Shown here one piece after another: positions 47,101-56,731 of a stretch of DNA of 64,000 nucleotides. The position numbers and the translations under genes are program-made. Source of the DNA: Tranzscheliella williamsii (lineage: Eukaryota; Basidiomycota; Ustilaginomycetes; Ustilaginales; Ustilaginaceae); contig JALBYF010000010.1 in NCBI GenBank assembly GCA_023212725.1, positions 62,001-126,000 on the forward strand, given 5' to 3'. Below the pieces are notes generated by a model. It saw only the letters and a list, made by a program, of their open reading frames with translations. It did no database searches and was not told the origin of the DNA. Position 1 is the stretch's first letter. Every line of letters starts with the position of its first letter.

Positions 47101-49749
47101 GGACCAGGTCACCGAGGGCGACGAGCTCGGCTTTACTGTGGAAGCTATACCCTGACGCGGAACTACATTTTTTTCGCTTTCGGGTCTGGCCGAAGGTGGT
47201 CGAGCTATCTTGCCTGAAGATGTCGTATCGCCACTAGGCACCCTGAAAGCCGGTGAGCTGGTCTGAGTTTCCCTGTTGGTGGCGCTTTGGCGTAGGACAG
47301 AAGCAGATGAGGTAGACAGTGATGACCTGTGCGATCTCCGTGCATCTGCGGAAAAGCTATCAGAGATCGAGGCAGGTGTAGCAGGCCGCTGGTGATTTGG
47401 TTGTGGCGAAGTAACAGCCGATCCTGCCTGACTCGGGGGTTCTCGGTACCGATGCGAACTGATCGCCTTCCCGAGCTTAGAGTTTCTGAATGCCAGGTAA
47501 CTCCGTTCAAGGCCTGACAGATTGCCATGGCTGTAGGAATGGCTGGAACTGAAAGAAGACTGACTGAGTACCGAAACCTGGCTGCCGTTCAGGGGCGCTG
47601 AATACAACGGATCCGGGTCCTTTGTCGCATCAGATTCCTCAACCAAGCTGGACGACGACTCGGTCACGACATTGCTTCGGGAGCGAGAAAAGCTGAACCG
47701 ATAGAAAGACCCCGACTTGGATCGAGGTCGAGGTTCGGAGCTCCCATCGGGTGAAGGCTTGAGAGCAAGATGGGAGATATTGTTTGTTGAGTTCTTTGAT
47801 TTGGCCTGACTGTTTAAAGAACGTCTCTGGCTAAGGCCAAGGGCAGCAGTCAACGATCGCCGATTACCCCGCGGCCCAACATCGAGGTCCTCTGCGACCG
47901 CCGCTTCAGTTTCGGTATCTTCTCCGCTGCTATTGTACGTCTCGCTTCTTTCTGGAGGAAAGCCTGAATGAATCCTTCTCGAACCCAGTATGTTGCCTTC
48001 CGAAGACCCTTCTATAGAATCTCTTGTTTTCCACGAACTGGCATCTGATTGGGCCGCAATAAGAGCGGATATATCAGTGGCTTCGCTGACTATTGACGTG
48101 CTTGAGGAGCGCTTGTTTGACCTTTCGTTCAGGCGTACTGCGTGGTCCCCTTTTACGGACGAAGTACGCTGAGGTCCCTGTCCCCTGTTCTCGCGATCGA
48201 GTCCGCTTGAGTGAGCTTCATGGCCGTTAACGAAAGGAACAATGTGTGGGCTGGATAGGTGGCCACTCGGATCAGCTAGGCTCTGGGCGGAATTGGATAG
48301 AGACATCAGGCTCCGAGCGTCAACGTTCCATGCGAAGGCATCATCCCAGTTTTCCGGCCCTTCTTCCTCTTCATTCACGATGGCGTGACGGGCCTGATTT
48401 GTTGGGGCTGTGGTGGCGGAGCTTGCCGCTTTTTCGCTATTAAGCAGAAGGTCAGCACTAGGTTCGACCTCCTCATTCTGGAAGAGAAAATCATCATCCC
48501 AGCTTTCGCTGATAGACGATGTGACGCGGATGCCACGGAGGTCAACGGTGCGGACGCGCGGCGGCTGCGATGGCGTGAAGACGGGTGAGTCAACTACAAT
48601 GTCGGTGATGGTAGCGCCGCTGGTGGAGGAAGGCAGAAGACGTCGCGAAAGAGCTGGTCGCAAAGAGGCGTCCGAATCGGAGGCGGGTAGCTGTCCGAAA
48701 TGCAAGGCTGGGAGGAGCATAGACGCAGGAGTACGAAGATCGGTGATGCCCAGTTCCTCGTCCCAATCTGCATCGTGCGAGTGATTGGAGACGTCAAGAC
48801 TTAGCCGACGGTGCTCGAGAAAGGCTTGAGAACTGTTGGAAGGGTGTCGGTCAGGTATACTGGTAGCATCGAGAAGAACGGCGTTTGGAGACAAAGAAGC
48901 GGCACGGCCCGTGGATTGTGTTGGCCAAGTCTCGAGCAGAAATGTTGTATTGGACAGGTCGGTTTGCGCATCCTCATCCTCATCTGGCTCTGAGCAGGGA
49001 CCGGCAGATATCCTGCTGCGCGAGAAACTGCCAGCGATTGATGAGCTACCGTCATCTTCGGATGTAATCGTGGAGCTGACACTGGCAGCACGAAGGCGAG
49101 AGATGGCGATAGCATCGGAAGACGAGTTCGCCAATGACGACGGTGTACTCTTCAAAAGGGTTTCCTCGCCAAGTGATGGCACGACGGAAGAAAGTCGATA
49201 TTCGGGTTGCCTCGATAGGTATGCAGGTTGACTAGCCGAGGATGCCGGGGATGTGTTGGTCGAATGTCTGGCCGATGCAGATGCGATAGGCCTGTGCGTC
49301 GCTGTGGTGCTTGGCTGAGCTTGCGACTGCAGCCAGACCTGATGTTGACGCGCGTAAAACTTGGCGCTGCTGGAGGGTGGAGGACGATAGGGCTTTTCAG
49401 ATTGTCGTGCCCTGGGCAGGGAAGCTGAAGCGGAGACAGTTCGTGACTGCAAGACACCTGGAGAGACAGGGTCTTGGCGGTATGTGTGAGATGAGGGTAG
49501 GACAGCTGGCTGTGAGACTTGCCTTGACATCGTGGGGGAAGAGGACGGCATGGAAGGCAGTGGTTCGAGGACAAAGTCACTCCCTTCGGCGTGCACGACT
49601 TGGCGAGAGCTCCGAGGGCTGTGCAAACTTGGATGCTTCATCTCCGGATCCGACGGAAGCTTGGAAGCATGCAATGCCTTGCGCTTGGCGCTGGCACGGC
49701 TGGGAGACGATAGCGGGGCCGAGTCTGGCCCCGCTGGAAGAGGTTCCAT
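44152..49749 (-). CDS. Giant Ser-rich protein with WDD motifs (possible Byr4/Bfa1-like)
   Basis: A single 1865-residue frame from ATG 49747-49749 (MEPLPAGPDSAP); the upstream extension opens with TTG only. It is mostly disordered and rich in Ser, Arg, Ala and Thr. Distinct parts are two acidic tryptophan motifs, SWDDDF (about residue 415) and NWDDAF (about 464). Further on, residues about 1230-1310 look helical and folded (LVRDFAKGIEELKALKAQ, then FADAAKVQNWLECAEVLIGLG), and a C-terminal helix reads SLLIYVQATKQHLQAAIDEY. Many SP, TP and RxxS sites suggest heavy phosphorylation. WDDDF-type repeats occur in Byr4/Bfa1, partner of the Bub2/Cdc16 GAP in mitotic-exit and septation control, so that is my best but weak guess. 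The gene itself is very likely real, because no stop occurs in 5.6 kb. Confidence 0.72.
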   Translation of the reverse strand: MEPLPAGPDSAPLSSPSRASAKRKALHASKLPSDPEMKHPSLHSPRSSRQVVHAEGSDFVLEPLPSMPSSSPTMSRQVSQPAVLPSSHTYRQDPVSPGVLQSRTVSASASLPRARQSEKPYRPPPSSSAKFYARQHQVWLQSQAQPSTTATHRPIASASARHSTNTSPASSASQPAYLSRQPEYRLSSVVPSLGEETLLKSTPSSLANSSSDAIAISRLRAASVSSTITSEDDGSSSIAGSFSRSRISAGPCSEPDEDEDAQTDLSNTTFLLETWPTQSTGRAASLSPNAVLLDATSIPDRHPSNSSQAFLEHRRLSLDVSNHSHDADWDEELGITDLRTPASMLLPALHFGQLPASDSDASLRPALSRRLLPSSTSGATITDIVVDSPVFTPSQPPRVRTVDLRGIRVTSSISESWDDDFLFQNEEVEPSADLLLNSEKAASSATTAPTNQARHAIVNEEEEGPENWDDAFAWNVDARSLMSLSNSAQSLADPSGHLSSPHIVPFVNGHEAHSSGLDRENRGQGPQRTSSVKGDHAVRLNERSNKRSSSTSIVSEATDISALIAAQSDASSWKTRDSIEGSSEGNILGSRRIHSGFPPERSETYNSSGEDTETEAAVAEDLDVGPRGNRRSLTAALGLSQRRSLNSQAKSKNSTNNISHLALKPSPDGSSEPRPRSKSGSFYRFSFSRSRSNVVTESSSSLVEESDATKDPDPLYSAPLNGSQVSVLSQSSFSSSHSYSHGNLSGLERSYLAFRNSKLGKAISSHRYREPPSQAGSAVTSPQPNHQRPATPASISDSFSADARRSHRSSLSTSSASVLRQSATNRETQTSSPAFRVPSGDTTSSGKIARPPSARPESEKNVVPRQGIASTVKPSSSPSVTWSPERMMRPKSGDRERSGRWSSATATKSPGLTSRTPTKPTIAPSPVLRHDFSSSNTLRASLLSDNEAGAASLKDIDENYAHKRDPDTASRRLFKLENKSPSLRNAASASSRQEIQVSKRVPSMSSSGTRSVSASTANSYASSEAGYRFFNRNSSSGGYETIDSETTYGTSVGSFTYKEHFSPPLNHVSQESHSSEEESQKGFSGVEPYFRRLPNGDLTRLSSGDLTDYRANSVPGSPQVHPELLPRNSRLIDRSADESTSDPKLEKMNNILPKAGTAALTTTSKTPSKRINPAVTSPVSEDTSRPSRAALMPESYAGIPLRPATRRNSLSDLKIPSRISKAQTGIRTNMNLVRDFAKGIEELKALKAQCQDYEVRYQSHGFADAAKVQNWLECAEVLIGLGQGRTEADAAASVDTLSHTTFAGRAGSRTITLSDAASLAKHSPPMDVPNLGPSVLLNNRSASGGSQSTASTIDDSRSINAQREIDILSAILGNARLQAGSGNGFRANTEILRTTSVQQRKQNMLAEVAADPNGASKQSSSAAAEALTPAIVTTNPSSDGSDSSKRAESRAKSVSYYTAPALSGNAGPFGDVPPVASMVGDGSGSAKRRLRSASRAGLQGLKELIKTFRGVGNEESSPAPGPLHSSQLLSTLTDSPNVGRKSGDRSRLSFGEEAASPSPARSKRKSLNLKRRSFLRLKASIDAVSADALPAVTARPETPPPVPTGRESRNFGRPESPREATLTPTRITTAQSGALRHPVHTMDRDGHSTGRAAELDMRRDVDIERDAALARLHGNAKASGAPSTTHDSTDSIARPRASFSMFRARTSVELQPKVPQARAADASGKSPASTMARFDPGVQTTPTRKTVHRLSGQLGEGTPTTMATSIAQRQAEFVRPGRSGIAIDSSDRPGEYTMPDAANRAQSSKDAEGSHAPLVPKLALRPEAMPSLLIYVQATKQHLQAAIDEYDRARHFPATTQSSCAQPST

Positions 49750-51125
49750 GCGCCGCAACAGGGTACCGCGGTGGCGAGATGGTAAATGGCGGAAGCAAGC
49801 CAAGTCACGTCAATGATCCGACCACCACCTTTACGGCGTCAGCATCGAACCGCGATACACTTGCGCTGAGCAATTCGGACGGCAAGAATGCTGATCGTCA
49901 CAACGAGCGGGAAATGGCATTGAACGTCAAAAGTAAAGTAATGGACTCGATCTGTCAAAGAAACACAAAGACTATCATGTCAACACCGTCGAGAGTTGCT
50001 GGCCGAGCTGATGCTGCGATTCGGCGGATCGGCGGAGATGGCGAGAAAAGTATCTACGGGCGCAGTGGCAGCAGTGAGCGAGCACCCAATCGAGCCTTGA
50101 CAGCCAGCAATAGAGGCGGCAAGCCCGAAGACGAGCGAAAGGAGAGAGAGAAGGGTCCGCCGAAAGGGTCGAAGATAACGAAAGTGATTTTGCAAAGACG
50201 GGATAGATGGCGTTGCCAATGTCGAAGCCGATGTCGAAGCCACTGTCGAGGCTAAATGACAAGTTTGTGTAGTAGTGGTGATATGAAGAGGAAAGGTTCG
50301 AACGGTAGTCAGAGGGTGTGCCGATCGATGTGATACGTGATACGTGATGCGTTATGTCGGTACTCGGCGTGACCGATCTCGAAATGGGATCATCACGAGC
50401 TTGTTGTATCTGCGCTAAATTGCATTTCGCTTGACCTTTGGTGTTCTGGTCGGGCTGGGAGGCAGCACGAATCGCAGAAGTACACCGACAGCCGCGATCG
50501 AAGCTGCATATACCAACTAGCAAAGCGTGACAGGGCCGAAGCGGGACGGAACGTGACAGCCTATAGCGAGGTTAACACCTTTTCCGATTCGATAGTCCTG
50601 ATGCTAGTAAAGTAGTGCACAGCTGTTGACACATGCAGCCAAGCTGAAACCAACACAGCGCATACACGCACCGTAACCCCCGAATGCCTGCTCGACGCGT
50701 TGCAGTTTGCAACGCCTGCAGCCATCATAAAATTATGAATCTCCGTTGGCCGGGATGACCGACGCGGTATCGAGGCCGAGACTCACACTTGTATGTATTA
50801 TTGTCTTTTACCAGAGCGGGCTGTCGGAATTGCCGCGGAGACGTTGCAAGATGGGCAGCAGCTGACCCGTGTGAGTGTGAGTTCATGGGCTTGTCTGGCT
50901 TCCATTTACATCGCCGGCTTGGGGCAGAGGGCTAAGTGAATTCTGCATACAAGCAACCTGCAGACCACAGCCAAGCTTTTAGCATGAGCCGCGCCAGGCG
51001 GTTTAGCTCGACCTGTGCCTGCCCCGCCCGGCCTAGTTTGAATGCTGGAGCCGCTACACTTGCTACAGCTTGGGCCTCTTTAGCGCCTCCGACACGCTAT
51101 ATAGCGTTGCCACATTCAGTTACCA
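49750..51125. promoter_or_regulatory. Upstream region of the giant Ser-rich gene; downstream of the xylulokinase-like gene
   Basis: No gene is supported. Two tiny tandem repeats are visible: a 12-nt unit three times at 50220-50254 and a GATACGTG-type 8-nt unit at about 50331-50351. The rest is unremarkable, moderately AT-richer sequence. Confidence 0.55.
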
Positions 51126-53279
51126 TCACAAGCTGGACATCTGGGTCCGTCGCAACAAGTCAGCGATCCGTTCGAATTCGGGCAGCAGAGCGTCGTAGAT
51201 CGCTGATATATGGGGGTCAGCCGTCGCCAGTAACACGAGACTCGTCCGTCTCTCCTTGCCCGACCGCGAGGACGCCACCTGCGTGTCAAACGTCTTCCTA
51301 TCCGAAGGCCGCCGCGATGTCACCTGCGTTGATGTGGCAGCTTCAGGACATGGTTCGAGCGTATGCCAGCTCGGGCAGAATGATGGAAATGGGCTTGGAT
51401 CGAATGAGAAACTTGCCGAGCCGAGGGCAGCAGCGGCTGAGCGCCGGTTTCCCACTGAGGTTGAAGCCTTGACGAAGCGGTAGGAGCTTGGAATACTGCT
51501 GCGCTGCGGACGACGACCTTTTCTTATGGCGTTGTTGAAATCCAGCTGTTGCTTCTTATCGCACTGCTGCAAAGCGACATAGGCTAAGTACGCTGCTCCC
51601 ACCATTGCCCTACGTATCCGCCGGTCGGCAACTTCGATGTCGGCCCAAGCTGTAGACCTTTTCGCGGTTTGTTTCAATGTCAGTGCTCTGTCTTGGCGAG
51701 ATAAGGAGCTCTCTGCGTAGTGGATGTCATCCAGCAGGGCTGCGTCTAGATCGTCCACATGGGCAATCACGCTGACTTGGAGCGCCTCACTAACGGTAGA
51801 CGATAGAGCGGCATTGCCCGCAGCCCTCCCCCAGCAGTATACCTTGCGCCCCCGAGTTGTGCAGATGTTGCTGCAGTTTAGCTTCGACCGGATTGCAAGT
51901 GCTTGCCCGTCCAATAAGCATCTGGAGTCGGCGCGAGAATCTGCGAACACGTCCACGGGTGTACCTAGGGCATAGCGATGCAGATTTTCGTCTTGGGAAC
52001 TCAGGCAGAAGAGCTTGTTGTCCAGCCCCACGCTGCCTCCTGGGGGTATCGCACGGGCAACTTGGCTCATGCCGGTCCAGCGTCCGTGTCCGATTTCTTC
52101 GCGGACCCGCCTGCGGGCTTTCGCGTGTCCGTCGAACTCGGCGACCAGCGAGTCTCGAAAGACAACCTGATCGCTCGCCTCAGTGAAGCCGAGCCCCAGG
52201 TCATCCGGTCCTGGCAAAAAGCTTTTGAAGGCTGCCACCGAGCCCGTTGCAGGTGGAGCTACGACGCAAGCTGCGTCTATCCGGTATCTTTGAATCAACC
52301 AAGGGGATATCTTCCTCGTCTTCCAGCCCGTGCTATCTGCGTCAGGCATCGGGACGAGCTTGGCCCGCAGGGCGGCACCTTCACCGCAGCTGACGCTGCA
52401 ACGCAGACCCTCGCATGTCTCAAGTGGCGCACTGAGGCCAACGGCATCCAGCTCGCCAGAAGTTCGATGCACGATGTCTGCCGCGAGTATGGAAGTGATC
52501 AAGTCAGCTCCGCTTATGATGTGCTCGGTCTTATTCCAGCAGTCGTTGGGAAGATACTGCGAGAATGTTCTGAGGCTCCTTATCTTGGCTGCTTGCAAAA
52601 AGAACGACCCTGTCCTTGGCATCCCGTTGCGCGGCAGCTCTTGTTCCACCCGATACGGATTTCCCAAGGGGGAACGATCACTACAGATTGGGAGCGTAGG
52701 AGAGGAGAAGAAGGTGGGCCATCTGAGCTGCTTCGATAGAGGTGAAGTGGCGGACAGCTCTGCGAGGACGCAGTCGGCATCCTTTGTCAAGAACACGAGC
52801 AGCTTGGGCTACGCAGTGGCAAGTTCACTGGTTAGTAATCGACATGGACTTGGTTTTGGGTCGGTCGAAGCGAAAGCGGTAGCAGACTCACATCGCCAGC
52901 GACAGCGATGGCTTGCACTGTCTGCAGCTCGAACGTGGCGGTCCTGGACGCCCTGTACAAGATTAGGTCGATGGCTTCGACCAGAGTGTCAGCGGCGATG
53001 AAGCTGCATGGCACGTCCTCGGCGGAGGAAAAGTGAGAGACGCTGCGAGGTCTGAGGCTGACGAGGATCGTTGCGGACTGGTGAGTGAATCGTTGCGCTT
53101 ACTCACACCAGCGGCGCTACTCACGCGGATTTCGGCAGGTCGATATCAAACATGACATGATCGTGGTACACGGGTTCGAGGCCGCCCGCAATGTCGAGGG
53201 CGACGAGGCTCAGCCGGTTCAGCTGCAGCTCGAGACCCAGCACGGTGCCGCAGCGTAAGGGCCATGGTGCCTGCGCCAT
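51126..53279 (-). CDS. Highly diverged FGGY-family (xylulokinase-like) protein, probably catalytically altered, three exons
   Basis: Proposed exons are 53279-53125, 53042-52892 and 52808-51126, with introns of 82 and 83 nt (GTGAGT donors). The second has a perfect TACTAAC branch site. The 662-residue product aligns along its length with D-xylulose kinase. The start VLGLELQLNRLSLVALD and FDIDLP match; then LVEAIDLIL, NKTEHIISGADLITSIL, ISPWLIQRYRID, DSRADSRCLLDGQALAIR and AGNAALSSTVSEAL correspond in order. But the family signatures are missing. The GQQHG region reads GDPKLL, the catalytic-Asp MNLxD block reads AVGLSAPLE, GDN reads ATG, GTS reads TEAS, and the GGASxN ATP loop reads GRAAGN. A long intact frame argues against a simple pseudogene. 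Acceptor 53057 (67-nt intron) is an in-frame alternative for intron 1. The FGGY relation is moderately sure; loss of kinase activity is inference. Confidence 0.68.
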
Positions 53280-54105
53280 CGCCACGCCCTTGCACATTGC
53301 AACAGTGCAGCTGACGAGCAGATTTACCACGCTGGCGATCAGTCTACCTTTATAGGATGCACTGCACAGCCCGCCACCGTACTGCTGCGAGAAGATCGAG
53401 CCATCCCCGCCGCTCTGGCCCCGTTTTGCATGCTAAGGAGCAGTTTAGCCGGCCGCCAGTGAGTCACGGCGCTCGGGGCCGTGGGTGGTGCGCACATAGC
53501 TCAGAGTCTCTCCGGGTCGGTGCGGGCTCGGTGAGGATATCTCGCCATACCAGGCCTCAGGCACCTGCACCCGCGCTGTTGAGCATGCCGCACACCTGCC
53601 GCGATAGCGCATCGTCGGCTACGCATGCCGTTGCAGGCCTGGGACTGCGCGCACATCCATCAAGCAAGCTTTTATCACCACAGCAGACGTTCCAGACCCT
53701 GAGAAAACTCCGAATAATCGTGCTGAAAATTGGTATGGTCATCTACACAAGCAGAAGGGCGCGAAACAGACCTGGGCTCCCCGCTGCACGGCGAACCATA
53801 CGCAGCCGCAACCGAGTACGCCACAGGGACGCGGAGGCACAAGGTTCCGCGGCTCAGGATGCAGGCACGGCGGACGGGCGGCTGCTACATCTGGCGCGGA
53901 TAAAGTGCGAGCCGTACGACACGCCGCGGCCGGGTGCGCAGCGCAGACGCCAATCTTGCCTGGATCTGAATGACCACAATCGATTAACGCTGCGTTTAGG
54001 TGATGGGGCTGGCCAACGGGCTGTGTTTTCTAGTGTACATGGCTGCACACGGCTCGGCGCGGAAGCTGTCCGTTGCAATACGTGCTGCTTCTAAATGCGG
54101 GTGCG
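53280..54105. other. Intergenic region upstream of the xylulokinase-like gene
   Basis: Between two minus-strand genes. No supported gene; short frames only, with no recognisable domains, RNA genes or repeats. Confidence 0.55.
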
Positions 54106-55026
54106 TCATTGGCCGGAGGGTTGTGCTTGCGCGAGGCTGTCGTTGAGGATTTTGTCGGCGGCCTTCTTGATGTCGCTGGACGTGTGGTTGTGCGCTTGCG
54201 TGTTAGATGGGGCATCCTCGCTCGTCTCGGCCGTCGATGCATCCGCGGAGGCGGACTGGCGACGCAGCGCGTGGACCTCTTCCATCAGCTTGCTGCCGAC
54301 GCCTTGCTCGTGGTAGCGGTAGAGCTCTGCGCGCATGCCTACGCCGGGCAGTGCATGGATGCGGAGAAAGTGGAGCCAGCGGTCGACGACCTGCTCGTTG
54401 GCGTCAAAGAGCTTGACGACGCGCGTGTGTGTTTTTCGCCAGAAGTTCTCCTGCGACTTCTTGTGGACGAACGGCGATTTAGGGACCGTCCAGAGTGTCG
54501 TCTGTGTTGGCAGGTGTGCGACGCCGCTCGCAGGCATCCCGATGGAGAAGGCCGCTTTCCGCGCAAAGTCGGCAAACAGGTCCAGATTGGCCACCGAGTC
54601 TGTGTAGGAACGCAGGTGCAGTGTCGCAACATGCACTCCATGCGTTGGCGGCACTGACTGCGTCGCGTGAAGGCAGCTCGGGATCTCGAACTGTTCTTCC
54701 TCCGTCGCCTCAGACGCATCAGCCGTTGCTGGCGCAGACGACCTTGCCGCCGCTTGCGACGGCACGGCGTTCGTCCACTGATCCAGGGTAACAGACGAAG
54801 AAGAGGATAGATCCTGGCTTCTGGAGGTAGACCTAGCGACAACGAAGCAGGCAACAGACATTAGCGGTCGGGTCAACAAAATCACTCGATACTTGCGGTC
54901 TCAGCGCCTTGACACTTACGTGAAAGCTCGGAGGGATGTACCGTCCGCGCTTAATCCTCGACGAATACATCTCACAGAGGCAGCCGAGATCAGCTGCCTG
55001 GCGAGGAGGGACGCCCTATGAGACAT
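54106..55026 (-). CDS. RSM10: Mitochondrial small-subunit ribosomal protein uS10m (Rsm10), two exons
   Basis: Exon 1 is 55026-54920 and exon 2 54832-54106, with an 87-nt GTAAGT...TAG intron. Splicing joins LRAFT-STSRSQD in frame and gives a 277-residue protein starting MSHRASLLARQLISAAS. That N-terminus is an Arg/Ser-rich amphipathic mitochondrial presequence. Starting inside exon 2 would lose it. The core shows LHLRSY, LDLFADFARKAAFSIGMP, LWTVPKSPFVHKKSQENFWRKTH and VDRWLHFLRIHALPGVGM, diagnostic of uS10m/Rsm10 in the mitochondrial 37S subunit. The C-terminus carries an extra disordered tail (about 70 residues). A palindromic ATCACGTGAT sits about 155 bp upstream of the start. Identification is firm; the exon 1 call rests on splice consensus and presequence quality. 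Confidence 0.94.
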
Positions 55027-55546
55027 GGTACCGCAGTTCCCGGCGCAAGGGGTTGCTGTAGTATAGCCTGTGGAGCGACAAGTTATGCCTGTGTTGGTGG
55101 TGTTGCAAGAATGGCGAACGATGGGTTGGCTTGCATCCCGAAAGCATTCTTCCCAAGCCACAGCCAAAAAGCTAGGATCACGTGATGAGACAAGGTATCC
55201 CGTGATATTTCGTGCGACAGAGCAAGTTGGCCGCTATAAGGTGGGGACGCGCCAGCATACAAAGCCTGGTGCGCTTGTCGTACCGCTTCGGCATTCACCA
55301 CAGCGCACGGCACGATGTAGAAAAGCAAATAATGACAAGGGCGGACCAGATGTCGATATATCCAGGTTAATGAGCGGACAAGTATGAGGGTCTGCGGCAT
55401 AAGAACGTCCATAGGCATCTGTCATACAGGGAAAAGGGTACCGGAAGAGAACAAAAGCCCTTGGGGGCCGTGGAGCAGCGCTTTGGGATCGGGCTGCGGG
55501 GTATACTGTCTCTTCGTGTTAACAGAAACTCTGCCAGAGTGGTTGG
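55027..55546. promoter_or_regulatory. Upstream region of RSM10
   Basis: Between the RSM10 start and the WHI2 stop, both genes on the minus strand. It contains the ATCACGTGAT palindrome at 55177-55186. No coding feature was seen. Confidence 0.55.
55177..55186. promoter_or_regulatory. ATCACGTGAT palindrome (E-box) upstream of RSM10
   Basis: A 10-nt perfect palindrome containing CACGTG lies 151-160 bp upstream of the RSM10 ATG. It shares CACGTGATGA with the box upstream of RSM24. These are the only two CACGTG sites I noticed outside coding sequence in the window. Confidence 0.5.
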
Positions 55547-56731
55547 CTAGATGAGGCTGAGTTCAAGGGTCCACACTCTCCTAGCCCAGACCCTCACCTT
55601 TTTGCCAATTCCGCGTTTGAGCAGGTCGACCTCATGCGTGGTCAGATTGCCATCGCTGAGAGCGTCTGCGTCTGCTTTGACATCTGCTGGAAGCGGCTCG
55701 CTTCCTGCTGGGAGGGGCAGCACAATATCGATGCCGTCCCACCAACATTTCCGCGCAGGTTTACGCCAGAAGAGGAGCAACTTTTGAGCTGTTGCGAATT
55801 GCTGATGGTCGACCTTCATGCCTGACATCATGCTGGTCTGCCCACTCGGGTCGTGGAATTCGACGTTCTCGGAAGCATCCGCCTTGATACCTTGGGCCTC
55901 GAGCTCGCCGGCATGGGTGATGCCGGTCTTGAGAAGCACCAGAGCGATCGAGGTAATGCAGCAGCGGTTAGGTTCAAGCGCTCGGAAACCCCAAGTATCT
56001 TCGCGGTCGAACCCGCTCATGCACAGCATGTCAATGAGGTGCTGTTCAGCCAAGTTGTTCTCCTTGTTGACATTTCTCTGCAGCGCTGTAAAGATCTGTT
56101 TGCGATCCAGCAAGGCGTTTCCGCAGCTTTCTTTCAGACGCAAGAGCGCAGGAGTGGGTTGCCCGGAAGAAGGATCGACTCCTTCAAAACTTTCGGCGTG
56201 AGACGCTGCAGGCCTTTCGCCTTTGGAGGACGAGCTGCGCTTCTTGGGGGGGATCGCAAAATACTCAAGCTCTTCGCGAAGCACGATAATGGGTTGTTTG
56301 CTCATCAGAGGGATTTGGTAAGTGAGATCGGCCATGTTCGGGTCGGCAAATTCAGCGGAAGACTGATAGTAGTGATTGATGACGCCGTTGTTCCCATAGA
56401 CAGAAGTGTTCTTGTACTTGCCGGCTTGATCTGCCGTGCCGTAAAACTCGTCTTGTGCCGTTTTGAAGAAGCTGAGAACATATGATAAACACTGGGGGTC
56501 GAAGTCGACCAGATATAGCTCCTCTTCGTCATCATCTCCCTCCTGGTCAAGCGCACTTGACATGCGTGGCTGACGAGTCAGAATCAGGCCATTGGGAAAA
56601 AGGCAGAGTAGTACTGATTCCGGCAGGTTCATCATGGTCTCTCGCTCGATGGTGAAGCGCGTGCCACGCAGCTCCAGCGTCAGATGCGTGCTGGGCTGCT
56701 GGAGCGAACCATCCATTGATTCGTCCATCAT
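55547..56731 (-). CDS. WHI2: Whi2-like BTB/POZ stress-response protein
   Basis: A 394-residue intronless protein (ATG 56729-56731, tandem Met). Residues about 18-130 form a BTB/T1 domain of KCTD type: LELRGTRFTIERETMMNLPESVLLCLFPNGL, then ELYLVDFDPQCLSYVLSFF. The region REELEYFAIPPK follows, then a conserved C-terminal part (GNALLDRKQIFTALQRNVN, EDTWGFRALEPNRCCITSIALVLL, KVRVWARRVWTLELSLI). This layout is that of fungal Whi2, which binds the Psr1/Psr2 phosphatases and restrains TORC1 and Ras signalling in low amino acids. The insert VYGNNGVINHYYQS within the BTB region is typical of the fungal family. Divergent from SEC22. Family identity is good; pathway by homology. Confidence 0.88.
   Translation of the reverse strand: MMDESMDGSLQQPSTHLTLELRGTRFTIERETMMNLPESVLLCLFPNGLILTRQPRMSSALDQEGDDDEEELYLVDFDPQCLSYVLSFFKTAQDEFYGTADQAGKYKNTSVYGNNGVINHYYQSSAEFADPNMADLTYQIPLMSKQPIIVLREELEYFAIPPKKRSSSSKGERPAASHAESFEGVDPSSGQPTPALLRLKESCGNALLDRKQIFTALQRNVNKENNLAEQHLIDMLCMSGFDREDTWGFRALEPNRCCITSIALVLLKTGITHAGELEAQGIKADASENVEFHDPSGQTSMMSGMKVDHQQFATAQKLLLFWRKPARKCWWDGIDIVLPLPAGSEPLPADVKADADALSDGNLTTHEVDLLKRGIGKKVRVWARRVWTLELSLI

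Noticed and set aside
53078..53124. A 47-nt intron in the xylulokinase-like gene, which would shift the frame and imply a pseudogene
   Set aside because: Alternative acceptors at 53043 or 53058 give introns of normal length (82 or 67 nt) that keep the frame, so a frameshift is not needed.
54106..54885. Single-exon version of RSM10 starting at 54885 or 54861
   Set aside because: The first is a GTG; the second lacks the good presequence supplied by an upstream exon joined by consensus GTAAGT/TAG sites.
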